DNA from: an uncultured Oxalobacteraceae bacterium
GTDB taxonomy: Bacteria > Pseudomonadota > Gammaproteobacteria > Burkholderiales > Burkholderiaceae
Assembly (NCBI GenBank): GCA_946478765.1
Contig: CAMLDH010000185.1
Coordinates: 1-7,557, forward strand
DNA: 7,557 nucleotides
Direction of reading: 5' to 3'
Shown in pieces: positions 1 through 6,261 of the stretch. Numbering within the stretch: the first letter of the stretch is position 1; every line of letters starts with the position of its first letter. The notes under the pieces were generated by a model, which was not told the origin of the DNA, searched no databases, and saw nothing but the letters and a program-made list of their open reading frames with translations. Made by a program: the position numbers and the translations under genes.

Positions 1-1424
1 AATGGGTGTACCGGCGACTGGTGCGTTCCGGCGCCGCTCTTGCGCTGACGATGCGCGACATCTCCGCGACTAAGGCGCATGAACGCGACCTGCGGCGCAT
101 GGCCAATGAAGATGCGTTGACCGCGCTGCCGAATCGTAACTGGATGATGAGTTTTCTACCGGAAGAGATCGAGCGCGCACGCGACGCCGACGCCATGATG
201 GCGCTGTTGTTTGTCGATCTCGACGACTTCAAGGACATCAATGATTCGCTCGGCCACTCGGTGGGCGACGAATTATTGCGCGCAGCGGCGCTGCGTCTGA
301 AATCGGTGTTGCGTCCGACCGACCATGTGGTGCGTCTGGGCGGCGACGAATTTACCGTCATCCTGTCCGCACTTGAAAGCCAGGACGCGGCAGCGCATGT
401 GGCGGAACGGATCGCCGAAAAACTGAATTTTCCGTTCGACCTCGCGCGCGGAAAAAACACCTTGGGCGCATCGATCGGCATCAGTATTTTCCCGCGCGAC
501 GGGCAAGACGCCGAAACGCTGCTCAAGCATTCCGATATCGCGATGTATCACGCCAAATCCGAAGGCAAGGGGCATTATCGTTTTTACGAGCAAAGCTTGT
601 CGGAAAGCCTGAACGCCCGCCTCGACAATGAACGCGCGTTGCAGCAGGCGATTGAACAAGACCAGTTTGTGCTGTTCTATCAGCCGCGCGTCAATACCTT
701 CACCGGTGAATTGCAGACGATGGAAGCGCTGGTGCGCTGGAAACATCCGCAGCGCGGCCTGGTGCCGCCGCTCGAATTCATCCCGCTGGCGGAAGAAACC
801 GGATTGATCCTGAAGCTGGGTGAACTGGTCGTCGAACAGGCGTGTGCGCAAATCGCGCACTGGAAAGCGCTCGGCATTCCGCTGGTGCCGATCTCCGTCA
901 ATGTGTCGCCGCGCCAGTTCTATCATGGCGACATCGCGAACCTGTTTGCGTCGTCGATCGCGCGCCACCATATCGACGCGGATCTGATCGAAATCGAAAT
1001 CACGGAATCGTCGATGATGGGAAAGGAAGAAGGGGTTGTCGCCGAACTGGCGGCGATCCGCAATCTCGGCATCAAATTGCTGGTGGACGATTTCGGCACC
1101 GGTTATTCCTCGCTGTCGCAATTGCAGCGGCTCGATATGGATGTGCTCAAGGTCGATCGCGCGTTCACCGCTGAACTGGGCGCAACGGCGGAAGGCGAAG
1201 TGTTTTTCCGCGCCATTGTTTCCATGGCACATGCGCTAGGCATGATCGTGGTCGCTGAGGGCGTCGAATCCAGCGAACAAATGCGCGTACTGCAATCCCT
1301 GTCCTGCGATGAGATCCAGGGCTATTTCATCTCGCGGCCGGTGCCGACGCATGAAGCGCAGGCGCTGATGGTCCAGCGCTTCTTGATGCCCTTGCAACCG
1401 ATAAAGAGTGTGCCGTGCGGTTAG
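1..1424 (+). CDS. GGDEF-EAL bifunctional c-di-GMP protein, 5'-truncated
   Basis: This is the C-terminal part of a cytoplasmic or membrane-tethered regulator that makes and/or degrades cyclic-di-GMP. The frame is open to the left edge, and the first visible residues (WVYRRLV...MRDIS) resemble the end of a PAS/PAC sensor domain, so the true start lies outside the window. Residues are numbered from the codon at position 6. The GGDEF domain covers about 35-195, with GGDEF at 112-116 and an RxxD inhibitory site at 103-106 (RPTD), correctly spaced. The EAL domain covers about 215-460, with EAL at 240-242, N299, E331, D361-D362 (DDFGTG), K382, E418 (AEGVE) and Q438 (QGY). These match the metal and substrate ligands of active EAL phosphodiesterases. 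Both domains therefore look catalytically competent; which activity dominates cannot be told from sequence. It appears to end its transcription unit: 136 nt separate it from the next gene. Confidence 0.95.
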   Translation, partial: WVYRRLVRSGAALALTMRDISATKAHERDLRRMANEDALTALPNRNWMMSFLPEEIERARDADAMMALLFVDLDDFKDINDSLGHSVGDELLRAAALRLKSVLRPTDHVVRLGGDEFTVILSALESQDAAAHVAERIAEKLNFPFDLARGKNTLGASIGISIFPRDGQDAETLLKHSDIAMYHAKSEGKGHYRFYEQSLSESLNARLDNERALQQAIEQDQFVLFYQPRVNTFTGELQTMEALVRWKHPQRGLVPPLEFIPLAEETGLILKLGELVVEQACAQIAHWKALGIPLVPISVNVSPRQFYHGDIANLFASSIARHHIDADLIEIEITESSMMGKEEGVVAELAAIRNLGIKLLVDDFGTGYSSLSQLQRLDMDVLKVDRAFTAELGATAEGEVFFRAIVSMAHALGMIVVAEGVESSEQMRVLQSLSCDEIQGYFISRPVPTHEAQALMVQRFLMPLQPIKSVPCG

Positions 1425-1431
1425 GTGATTC

Positions 1432-1464
1432 CCCGTGGACTGTCGTCAACTTCCCTGCCACGGG
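1432..1464 (+). terminator. Inverted repeat after the GGDEF-EAL gene, possible weak terminator
   Basis: A perfect 7-bp inverted repeat, CCCGTGG (1432-1438) and CCACGGG (1458-1464), encloses a 19-nt loop and starts 7 nt after the stop codon. No real T-tract follows (TTGATA). It could be a weak or Rho-assisted terminator, or a 3'-end stabilising stem. The position supports a 3'-end role; the long loop and missing U-run argue against an efficient intrinsic terminator. Confidence 0.3.
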
Positions 1465-1494
1465 TTGATACGCGGATAATGCAATCCCCATAAT
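1465..1494 (+). promoter_or_regulatory. Candidate sigma70 promoter for the phosphoesterase-guaC-thpR unit
   Basis: TTGATA (1465-1470, 5 of 6 to consensus) and CATAAT (1489-1494, 5 of 6) are separated by 18 nt. Transcription would start near 1501 and leave about 60 nt of leader before the ATG at 1561. A weaker alternative, TTGCCA (1511) with TACCCT (1534) at 17-nt spacing, lies downstream. This is assigned by eye only. Confidence 0.4.
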
Positions 1495-1536
1495 CCATCA
1501 AGTGCTTCGATTGCCATGCGTTATTGAAAGCATTAC

Positions 1537-1553
1537 CCTATCGCGCATAGGAG
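1537..1553 (+). promoter_or_regulatory. Shine-Dalgarno partly held in a small hairpin
   Basis: AGGAG at 1549-1553, 7 nt before the ATG at 1561, is a good ribosome binding site and fixes the start of the phosphoesterase gene. Its first three bases belong to a perfect 5-bp stem, CCTAT (1537-1541) with ATAGG (1547-1551), around a CGCGC loop. The stem could mask the site partially, or the dyad could be a DNA operator. The ribosome binding site is well supported; the regulatory role is speculative. Confidence 0.5.
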
Positions 1554-1560
1554 ACCGATC

Positions 1561-2529
1561 ATGCCCCCATCGCATCAACCATTTTTCAATTCCAGATTCT
1601 TCAACCGCGCAGCGCTTGCCGCCGTACTCAGTGCCGGCCTGTACGGCTGCCTTCCCATCCAAGGCGGCCCCATCACGGTGTCGCAGGGGTCGGCAGCTGC
1701 GATCCCGCCCGGCAAGAGCGTCACCATTTACGCCGCAGGCGATATCGCCGATTGCCGGAAATCCAAACCGGAACACAGCGGCGCTGCAAAAACGGCCAGC
1801 CTGATCGCCGCGGCATTGGCCAAGGACAAAGACGCCGCCGTACTGACCCTGGGCGACGCCACCTATCCGGTTGGCCTGCTGGAAGAATTCACCGAATGTT
1901 ACGAGCCGACCTGGGGCCAATTCAAGCATCGCACCTTCCCGTCGCCGGGCAATCACGAGTACTACACCCCGGCAGCCGTTGGCTATTATGACTATTTCGG
2001 CAATATCGCCGGCCCAACGCGGCGCGGCTATTACAGTGTCGATATCGGCACGTGGCATGTCGTGTCGATCAACAGCAACCTGAAGCCGATAGACCATCAG
2101 CAACAACTGGCGTGGCTCAAAACTGACCTCGCTCAACACCCGGCCCGCTGCACGCTCGCATACTGGCATCACCCGTTGTACAGCTCCGGCGGTCATGGCA
2201 ATAACGAGCGCATGGCCGACGTATGGCAAGCGCTGCAGGCCGCCGGCGCCGACGTCATATTGGTGAGCCATGATCACGACTATGAGCGTTTCGCACCGCA
2301 AGACGCCGATGCCCGCCGCGACGATGCGCGCGGCATCCGCGAATTTGTGGTCGGCACCGGCGGCGCCAGATTGACGCCCTTATTTGCCCGCAAACCCAAT
2401 AGCGACATCAGCGACAATGCGACCCATGGCGTGTTGCGCATGGTGCTCAAGGACGGCAGTTATGAATGGGAATTCCTGCCTGTGGCGGGCGGCAGTTTTA
2501 CCGATCGCGGCGCAGCGCTTTGCATTTGA
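1561..2529 (+). CDS. Calcineurin-like metallophosphoesterase, probable lipoprotein
   Basis: This is a 322-aa two-metal phosphoesterase of the calcineurin-like / purple-acid-phosphatase-like superfamily; the substrate is unknown. The N-terminus has an Arg-containing n-region, a hydrophobic stretch (about 18-27) and a lipobox-like LYGC with Cys30, suggesting lipidation and an envelope location. The metal-binding motifs occur in order: GDIADC (D61), GDATYP (D99), GNHE (N131, H132), YWHHP (H203/H204) and SHDHDYER (H237, H239). In the last motif Ser replaces the usual Gly of GHxH, which is a conservative change. The WHxxSINS and LAWLKTDL stretches fit the bacterial acid-phosphatase-like subgroup. 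The ATG at 1561 is chosen for its AGGAG site at 7 nt and because it gives a complete signal peptide. guaC follows after 42 nt with no hairpin between, so co-transcription is likely. The fold assignment is firm; the physiological role is not. Confidence 0.9.
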   Translation: MPPSHQPFFNSRFFNRAALAAVLSAGLYGCLPIQGGPITVSQGSAAAIPPGKSVTIYAAGDIADCRKSKPEHSGAAKTASLIAAALAKDKDAAVLTLGDATYPVGLLEEFTECYEPTWGQFKHRTFPSPGNHEYYTPAAVGYYDYFGNIAGPTRRGYYSVDIGTWHVVSINSNLKPIDHQQQLAWLKTDLAQHPARCTLAYWHHPLYSSGGHGNNERMADVWQALQAAGADVILVSHDHDYERFAPQDADARRDDARGIREFVVGTGGARLTPLFARKPNSDISDNATHGVLRMVLKDGSYEWEFLPVAGGSFTDRGAALCI

Positions 2530-2571
2530 ACATCATCAGAGCGTCTTCGTCACAACAGTAACGAGGCCATC

Positions 2572-3624
2572 ATGCATATCGAAGAATCGGTCAAACTTGA
2601 TTTCAAGGATGTCCTGATCCGCCCCAAGCGTTCGACGCTGACCTCGCGTGCCGAAGTCGATATCAGCCGCGAATTCGTGTTCCACAATTCGCGCAAAAAA
2701 TATCACGGCATCCCGATCATTGCCGCCAACATGGACACCACCGGCACCATCGAAATGGCGCGCGCGCTCGGTCGGCACAACCTGTCGGCTGCATTGCACA
2801 AGCATTATTCGGAAAGCGATCTGGTGGCGTTTTTCACGTCGCTGCAAGTCGATGGCCTCGCATCATCGACCGCGTTTTATTCGATGGGCATCGGCAAAAC
2901 CGATTACGATAAATTCATATCGGTGATGGCGCGCGCCGGCGACGCGGTCAAGTATGTGTGCATCGATGTCGCCAACGGCTATACCGAAGGCTTCATCAAT
3001 TTCGTCAAAAAAGTGCGCCACGCATTTCCGCACCTGACCATCATGGCGGGCAACGTCGTCACCGGCGACATCACCGAAGAATTGATCCTCGCCGGCGCCG
3101 ACATCGTCAAGGTCGGCATCGGTCCCGGCTCGGTCTGCACCACGCGCAAGATGACCGGCGTAGGGTATCCGCAACTGTCTGCCGTGATCGAATGCGCCGA
3201 TGCGGCGCATGGCCTGGGCGGACAGATTTGCGCCGACGGCGGCTGCGTGGCGCCGGGCGACTTGGCCAAGGCCTTCGGCGGCGGCGCCGACTTCATCATG
3301 CTGGGCGGCATGCTGGCCGGACATGACGAATGCGCGGGCAACGTGGTCGAACGCGACGGCAAAAAATTCCAGCGCTTCTACGGCATGAGCAGCCGCGCCG
3401 CGATGGAAAAACATGCCGGCGGCGTCGCCAAATACCGCGCGACCGAAGGCAAGGAAGTGCTGGTCGAGTATCGCGGTCCGGTTGACGATACGTTGCAAGA
3501 CATCCTGGGCGGCGTGCGCTCCGCATGCACCTATGTCGGCGCGCACAAGCTGAAGGAACTCACCAAGCGCACCACATTCATACGCGTGACGCAGCAATTG
3601 AACGAAGTGTTTGGAAAGTCTTGA
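2572..3624 (+). CDS. guaC: GMP reductase
   Basis: This 350-aa protein (E. coli GuaC has 347) reduces GMP to IMP and ammonia with NADPH, a cytoplasmic purine-salvage step that rebalances the guanine and adenine pools. It is one TIM-barrel domain of the IMPDH/GMPR family without the CBS pair typical of IMP dehydrogenase. The N-terminus ([16 protein letters not shown]) and the IIAANMDT segment match the GuaC1 type. The catalytic loop [11 protein letters not shown] carries Cys189, with Thr191. Glu292 lies in the YRATEGKEV flap. These correspond to E. coli C186, T188 and E289 with a constant +3 offset. The phosphate-binding DGGC and MLGGMLAG segments, and the C-terminal RSACTYVGA...[13 protein letters not shown], are also conserved. 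GAGG (2563-2566) lies 5 nt before the ATG. No purine riboswitch fits in the 42-nt upstream gap, so control would come from the upstream promoter. Confidence 0.97.
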   Translation: MHIEESVKLDFKDVLIRPKRSTLTSRAEVDISREFVFHNSRKKYHGIPIIAANMDTTGTIEMARALGRHNLSAALHKHYSESDLVAFFTSLQVDGLASSTAFYSMGIGKTDYDKFISVMARAGDAVKYVCIDVANGYTEGFINFVKKVRHAFPHLTIMAGNVVTGDITEELILAGADIVKVGIGPGSVCTTRKMTGVGYPQLSAVIECADAAHGLGGQICADGGCVAPGDLAKAFGGGADFIMLGGMLAGHDECAGNVVERDGKKFQRFYGMSSRAAMEKHAGGVAKYRATEGKEVLVEYRGPVDDTLQDILGGVRSACTYVGAHKLKELTKRTTFIRVTQQLNEVFGKS

Positions 3625-3628
3625 TTGA

Positions 3629-4135
3629 ATGGATGCCAGCAAACAATCGTTGCGCCTGTTTTATGCGCTATGGCCGGATGATGCTACGCGCGAGGCGTTG
3701 ATGCACATGCAGGCGCGCATGCATGGACGCAAAACGCGCTATGAGAATTTTCATCTGACGCTGGCGTTTTTGGGACAGCAGCCGGCGGATCTGCTGCCCG
3801 CCATGAGAAAAATTCTGGCGGATATTCGACCAGCACAAATCTCTCTCGTCCTCGACCGCATCGGCTACTTCACGCAAAGCCGCATCGCGTGGGCCGGGAT
3901 GCATGAAACGCCGGCAGCATTGATTGCGCTGCAACGCGATTTGGTACAGGGACTTGCACAGAACAATATCGCCTGCAACGGCCGCTCGGCATTCCGGCCG
4001 CACGTCACGCTGGCGCGCGATGCAGCACCGCCGGAAGACTTGCCGTTTGAACCCGTTGTTTGGAGGGCTGATCATGTCGTATTGGTGGAATCGACGACGG
4101 ACCGGGAAGGCGTGATCTATCGTGTCATTGCGTGA
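3629..4135 (+). CDS. thpR: RNA 2',3'-cyclic phosphodiesterase (2H superfamily, LigT-like)
   Basis: This 168-aa member of the 2H phosphoesterase superfamily is of the family historically called LigT / 2'-5' RNA ligase. Members open 2',3'-cyclic phosphate RNA ends to 2'-phosphates and can join or break 2'-5' linkages; they act in the cytoplasm. Both signature HxTx motifs are present and evenly placed in the two lobes: FHLTL (H42, T44) and RPHVTL (H125, T127). The N-terminal RLFYALWPDD strand and the length are typical. The ATG lies 4 nt after the guaC stop, with GGAAAG (3613-3618) inside guaC as ribosome binding site, so translation is probably coupled to guaC. A possible small ORF overlaps the last 14 nt. 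The in vivo role of this family is poorly defined, so the link with guaC is positional only. Confidence 0.93.
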   Translation: MDASKQSLRLFYALWPDDATREALMHMQARMHGRKTRYENFHLTLAFLGQQPADLLPAMRKILADIRPAQISLVLDRIGYFTQSRIAWAGMHETPAALIALQRDLVQGLAQNNIACNGRSAFRPHVTLARDAAPPEDLPFEPVVWRADHVVLVESTTDREGVIYRVIA

Positions 4136-4262
4136 CGGCACAAAGGGCAAGCGGCTGCCGGCATTGCGCGACGTGCTCGCCGATGCAGCAACCATAGACA
4201 TAATACGGCTGGAAAATGGAACCATCTTTTATGTAGCGCGACTCACGAGCCATATGAAATAG
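4122..4262 (+). CDS. Possible 46-codon small ORF between thpR and the orphan gene
   Basis: A GTG at 4122 opens a frame of 46 codons ending at the TAG 4260-4262. It overlaps the end of thpR by 14 nt in another frame and stops 8 nt before the ATG at 4271. GGAAGG (4105-4110) lies 11 nt upstream, a slightly long spacing; TTG at 4128 is an alternative start. The peptide is basic at its N-terminus (DGTKGKRLPALRD) and then reads as a plausible folded segment (IDIIRLENGTIFYVARL). I recognise no family. The second half already uses ATA codons (three in the IDIIR region), like the next gene. It could be a leader peptide, a small partner protein, a decayed remnant, or chance; a frame this short can stay open by chance. 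Confidence 0.35.
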   Translation: MSLRDGTKGKRLPALRDVLADAATIDIIRLENGTIFYVARLTSHMK

Positions 4263-4270
4263 AGGCAAAA

Positions 4271-5188
4271 ATGTTCCGTATAGCAAAACAAGCGACTGCG
4301 CTATCCAATTCAGTCATATCACCGGCGACTGTTGCCCATGTCCGGGCCGATGCAATACATAAAATAAGCGACATCCTTACAAAAGGTATTGGGCCAAGCT
4401 TGCTACGACAAGGGCAAACAAGGACTGTTGTCGGCAGTTCAACATATGAGCGCTTAAGTGCGCTAAATAATAGTCTGACTACGCTTCCGAGAGATATGCC
4501 ACCTTATCAGAGGCAGCATGAATGCGAGACGCAAGGAGCCAATATAGTCCTTGCTCTTCGCAAGGAAAGTAAAGAGAAGCAAAAGACCAACCTATCCAAG
4601 TCTACTGATACTGCAAGCATCCAGAATGGCGGCATTTGGGAAAGCCTGAAAAAGATATTCGTGGGGGATTTTAAATCGGTATGGCTGAAAAATAAGGAGC
4701 AACTGCTTGAGATGTATTCGAGCTACGGGCCGTTTGTTCTACGTGCTCCTGGATTGGCGAAGCAATACATAGACCACGCTATTCCCGTAACAGCCGTTGT
4801 AAGCATCACCAACAAAAATGGGGAATCCAAAATAGTCTTATGCGCCCTTGACTGCAACGATGCAGCGGAGAATGTAGCCACGCAGGCATCGTCCAAGCTG
4901 GCCAAGAATCTTGGCAAAAACCATATATCCGAACTATCGCAAGAACAAGCGCGCCAAAACGGCGCAGACCGCGAACGTATTCGTCTGATTGACGCTGATG
5001 TTTTATTCAGTCGTATTAGTCGGTTCCAGGAAAAATTTGCATCGCATCAACTTGAAGTCGCCAACGCGAAAATAAAATACATAACGAAAGGAATTGCGCC
5101 CTTACCCGAAAGGGATATCCGTGATTTAAGTGCATTAATTGCCGAAATCTATGACGGAGAAGATGTCGAAAAGCATAAAGAGGGTTGA
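4271..5188 (+). CDS. Hypothetical protein of unlike composition (orphan)
   Basis: This encodes a 305-aa protein I do not recognise. AGAGG (4261-4265) lies 5 nt before the ATG, a good ribosome binding site. There is no signal peptide and no clear membrane segment. Residues 1-60 are rich in Ser, Thr and Ala, with an amphipathic-looking stretch around 20-40. A Lys/Glu/Gln-rich linker spans about 96-115. The middle (about 120-220) is mixed alpha/beta with a hydrophobic strand (AIPVTAVVSIT). The C-terminal third is charged and probably helical (EQARQNGADRERIRLIDAD...). GC is about 40-42% in hand-counted lines (4261-4320, 4561-4620) against about 70% or more in guaC and tcdA lines, and ATA isoleucine codons are frequent, which suggests horizontal acquisition. 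The polar N-terminus and absence of neighbours of related function would fit a secreted effector, but this is speculation. It converges with tcdA. Confidence 0.8.
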   Translation: MFRIAKQATALSNSVISPATVAHVRADAIHKISDILTKGIGPSLLRQGQTRTVVGSSTYERLSALNNSLTTLPRDMPPYQRQHECETQGANIVLALRKESKEKQKTNLSKSTDTASIQNGGIWESLKKIFVGDFKSVWLKNKEQLLEMYSSYGPFVLRAPGLAKQYIDHAIPVTAVVSITNKNGESKIVLCALDCNDAAENVATQASSKLAKNLGKNHISELSQEQARQNGADRERIRLIDADVLFSRISRFQEKFASHQLEVANAKIKYITKGIAPLPERDIRDLSALIAEIYDGEDVEKHKEG

Positions 5189-5213
5189 AGTGGCCCCAGA
5201 AAACGCTCGTCCG

Positions 5214-5243
5214 GTAGGGCGGAAAAGCGAAGCGCCTTCCGCC
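5214..5243 (+). repeat. Solo REP-type element (GTAG plus imperfect palindrome)
   Basis: GTAG (5214-5217) is followed directly by GGCGGAA (5218-5224), which pairs perfectly with TTCCGCC (5237-5243). An inner GCG/CGC stem (5227-5229 with 5233-5235) closes an AAG loop, leaving an AA/C internal bulge. A 5' GTAG tetranucleotide abutting an imperfect GC-rich palindrome is the recognised design of bacterial REP sequences mobilised by REP-associated tyrosine transposases (RAYTs). It lies between two convergent genes, the usual place for REPs, and could act as a bidirectional 3'-end stem. No second copy or RAYT gene is in the window, so family membership is inferred from shape. Confidence 0.6.
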
Positions 5244-5290
5244 GAATGCTAAGCTCGTGTAAGCAACATTTGATTCAATTTCAACACCAC

Positions 5291-5334
5291 AGCAAGCAAA
5301 CGCAGACTTGCTATCGTTTCAAATTATCGAAACG
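5291..5334. other. Two adjacent hairpins around the tcdA stop codon
   Basis: AGCAAG (5291-5296) pairs with CTTGCT (5307-5312) around 10 nt. CGTTTC (5315-5320) pairs with GAAACG (5329-5334) around 8 nt. The second stem spans the tcdA stop (complement of 5319-5321). Neither has a clean T-tract on either strand. They may form a 3' end or transcript-stabilising structure shared by the convergent genes; an intrinsic terminator is not demonstrated. Confidence 0.3.
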
Positions 5335-6182
5335 GAAATGGGCTCCTCATTCGCCAGTTCACTATCAGACTCAGCCGCCAACTTGCGCAACACCTGCGCC
5401 GCCGCCACCAGCCCGAAACTGGCCGTCACCACCATCGCCGATCCAAATCCTGCGCAATTCAAACCGGTGATCCCCGGCTGCGCATCGTCGTCAATTGCAC
5501 AAGCTTCTGCCGCCTCTGGAAAACGCAAGGGCTCGGTCGAAAACACCGCATCGATGCCAAACTTGTTCTTGGTCCCGCGCGGAAAACCATGCTGCGCGCG
5601 CAGACGCTTGCGCACTTTCGCCAACAAGGGTTCCTGCTCCGTCCTGCACAAGTCGCGGATCTCGATCTTGGTCGGGTCGATCTGCCCGCCCGCGCCGCCG
5701 ATCGTGATCAGCTTGATACCGTGCTGACGGCAATACGCAATCAATGCCGTCTTCGCCCGGACATTGTCAATCGCATCGATCACATAGTCATACCCGCGCG
5801 ACCCGACCATGTCATCCAGGTTATCGGCAGTGACGAAATCTTCAATTTCAGTCACGCGGCAAAACGGATTGATTTGCGCGATGCGCTCTTGCAGCGCGGT
5901 CACCTTGGCTTTGCCGAGCGTGTCGGTCAGCGCGTGGATCTGGCGGTTGATATTCGATTCCGCGAGATTGTCCAGGTCGATCATGGTGATATTGCCAATC
6001 GCACTGCGCGCCAGCGCCTCCACGACCCACGAGCCGACGCCGCCGACGCCGATCACGCAGACATGCGCGCTGCGAAAACGCGCCAGCGCCGCGTCGCCAT
6101 ACAGGCGCGCGATGCCGCCGAAACGGCGCTCGAAATCGATGTGGTCCAGTGACGACAGAATGGGGGATGGGGTTGTGCGCAT
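5319..6182 (-). CDS. tcdA: tRNA threonylcarbamoyladenosine dehydratase
   Basis: This 287-aa protein (E. coli TcdA/CsdL has about 268) belongs to the ThiF/MoeB/E1-like superfamily. It uses ATP to dehydrate N6-threonylcarbamoyladenosine at tRNA position 37 to the cyclic form ct6A, which tunes decoding of ANN codons. RFGGIARLYG at 20-29 is the family N-terminus. The nucleotide-binding loop is GVGGVG at 45-50. The DLDNLAESNINRQIHA, YVIDAIDNVRAK and GGAGGQIDPTKI segments and the VFSTE motif match TcdA rather than ThiF or MoeB. The only sensible start is the ATG at 6182: an in-frame TAA lies just upstream, and no ATG, GTG or TTG occurs before the conserved region. No purine-rich ribosome binding site sits at normal spacing, and a TAAAAT box lies 6 nt before the ATG, so the message might be leaderless. 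It is divergent from the MFS gene. Confidence 0.95.
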   Translation of the reverse strand: MRTTPSPILSSLDHIDFERRFGGIARLYGDAALARFRSAHVCVIGVGGVGSWVVEALARSAIGNITMIDLDNLAESNINRQIHALTDTLGKAKVTALQERIAQINPFCRVTEIEDFVTADNLDDMVGSRGYDYVIDAIDNVRAKTALIAYCRQHGIKLITIGGAGGQIDPTKIEIRDLCRTEQEPLLAKVRKRLRAQHGFPRGTKNKFGIDAVFSTEPLRFPEAAEACAIDDDAQPGITGLNCAGFGSAMVVTASFGLVAAAQVLRKLAAESDSELANEEPISVSII

Positions 6183-6186
6183 CCCG

Positions 6187-6227
6187 CTATTTTAACGGAC
6201 GGCAACTCCCTATTTCCTCTAAAATAG
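6187..6227. promoter_or_regulatory. Divergent tcdA/MFS promoter region with symmetric TAAAAT boxes
   Basis: CTATTTTA (6187-6194) and TAAAATAG (6220-6227) form a perfect 8-bp inverted repeat 25 nt apart. Each arm reads TAAAAT outward, a 5-of-6 match to the sigma70 -10 box on its own strand. The right arm would start MFS transcription near 6232. The left arm would start tcdA transcription at about 6182, on its ATG. No good -35 is seen at 16-18 nt for either (CGGACG at 6196, 18 nt from the right box, is the best I see), so a regulator-binding dyad is the alternative reading. Confidence 0.4.
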
Positions 6228-6261
6228 ATTCCTCCCCAGAATCGATCCTCTCCAGACCATA

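Noticed and set aside
273..1232. 319-codon open frame on the minus strand opposite the GGDEF-EAL gene
   Set aside because: The translation is Arg/His/Gln-rich with no domain sense, and it lies fully opposite an unambiguous GGDEF-EAL gene. High GC3 keeps the antisense frame open.
1498..2301. 267-codon open frame on the minus strand opposite the phosphoesterase
   Set aside because: The plus-strand frame carries all the metallophosphoesterase motifs, and the antisense product matches nothing recognisable.
2530..2571. Possible purine riboswitch before guaC
   Set aside because: The gap is only 42 nt, with no stem-loop and too little room for a known aptamer.
2863..3642. 259-codon minus-strand frame opposite guaC
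   Set aside because: It is a composition-driven shadow of guaC, with no motifs of its own.
4199..4204. CATAAT as a -10 box for the orphan gene
   Set aside because: No acceptable -35 lies 16-18 nt upstream (CTCGCC matches 2 of 6). An AT-rich patch yields such hexamers by chance.
3668..4225. 185-codon minus-strand frame opposite thpR, extending into the spacer
   Set aside because: It has no recognisable features and overlaps a gene with both HxTx motifs. Its extension past thpR is not enough support.
5246..5470. Plus-strand ORF of 74 codons after the REP
   Set aside because: It is Pro/Thr-rich and runs into the antisense of tcdA, with no convincing ribosome binding site.
5589..6152. 187-codon plus-strand frame opposite tcdA
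   Set aside because: It is Arg/Asp/Ala-rich antisense of a clear TcdA gene, caused by GC-rich codon use.
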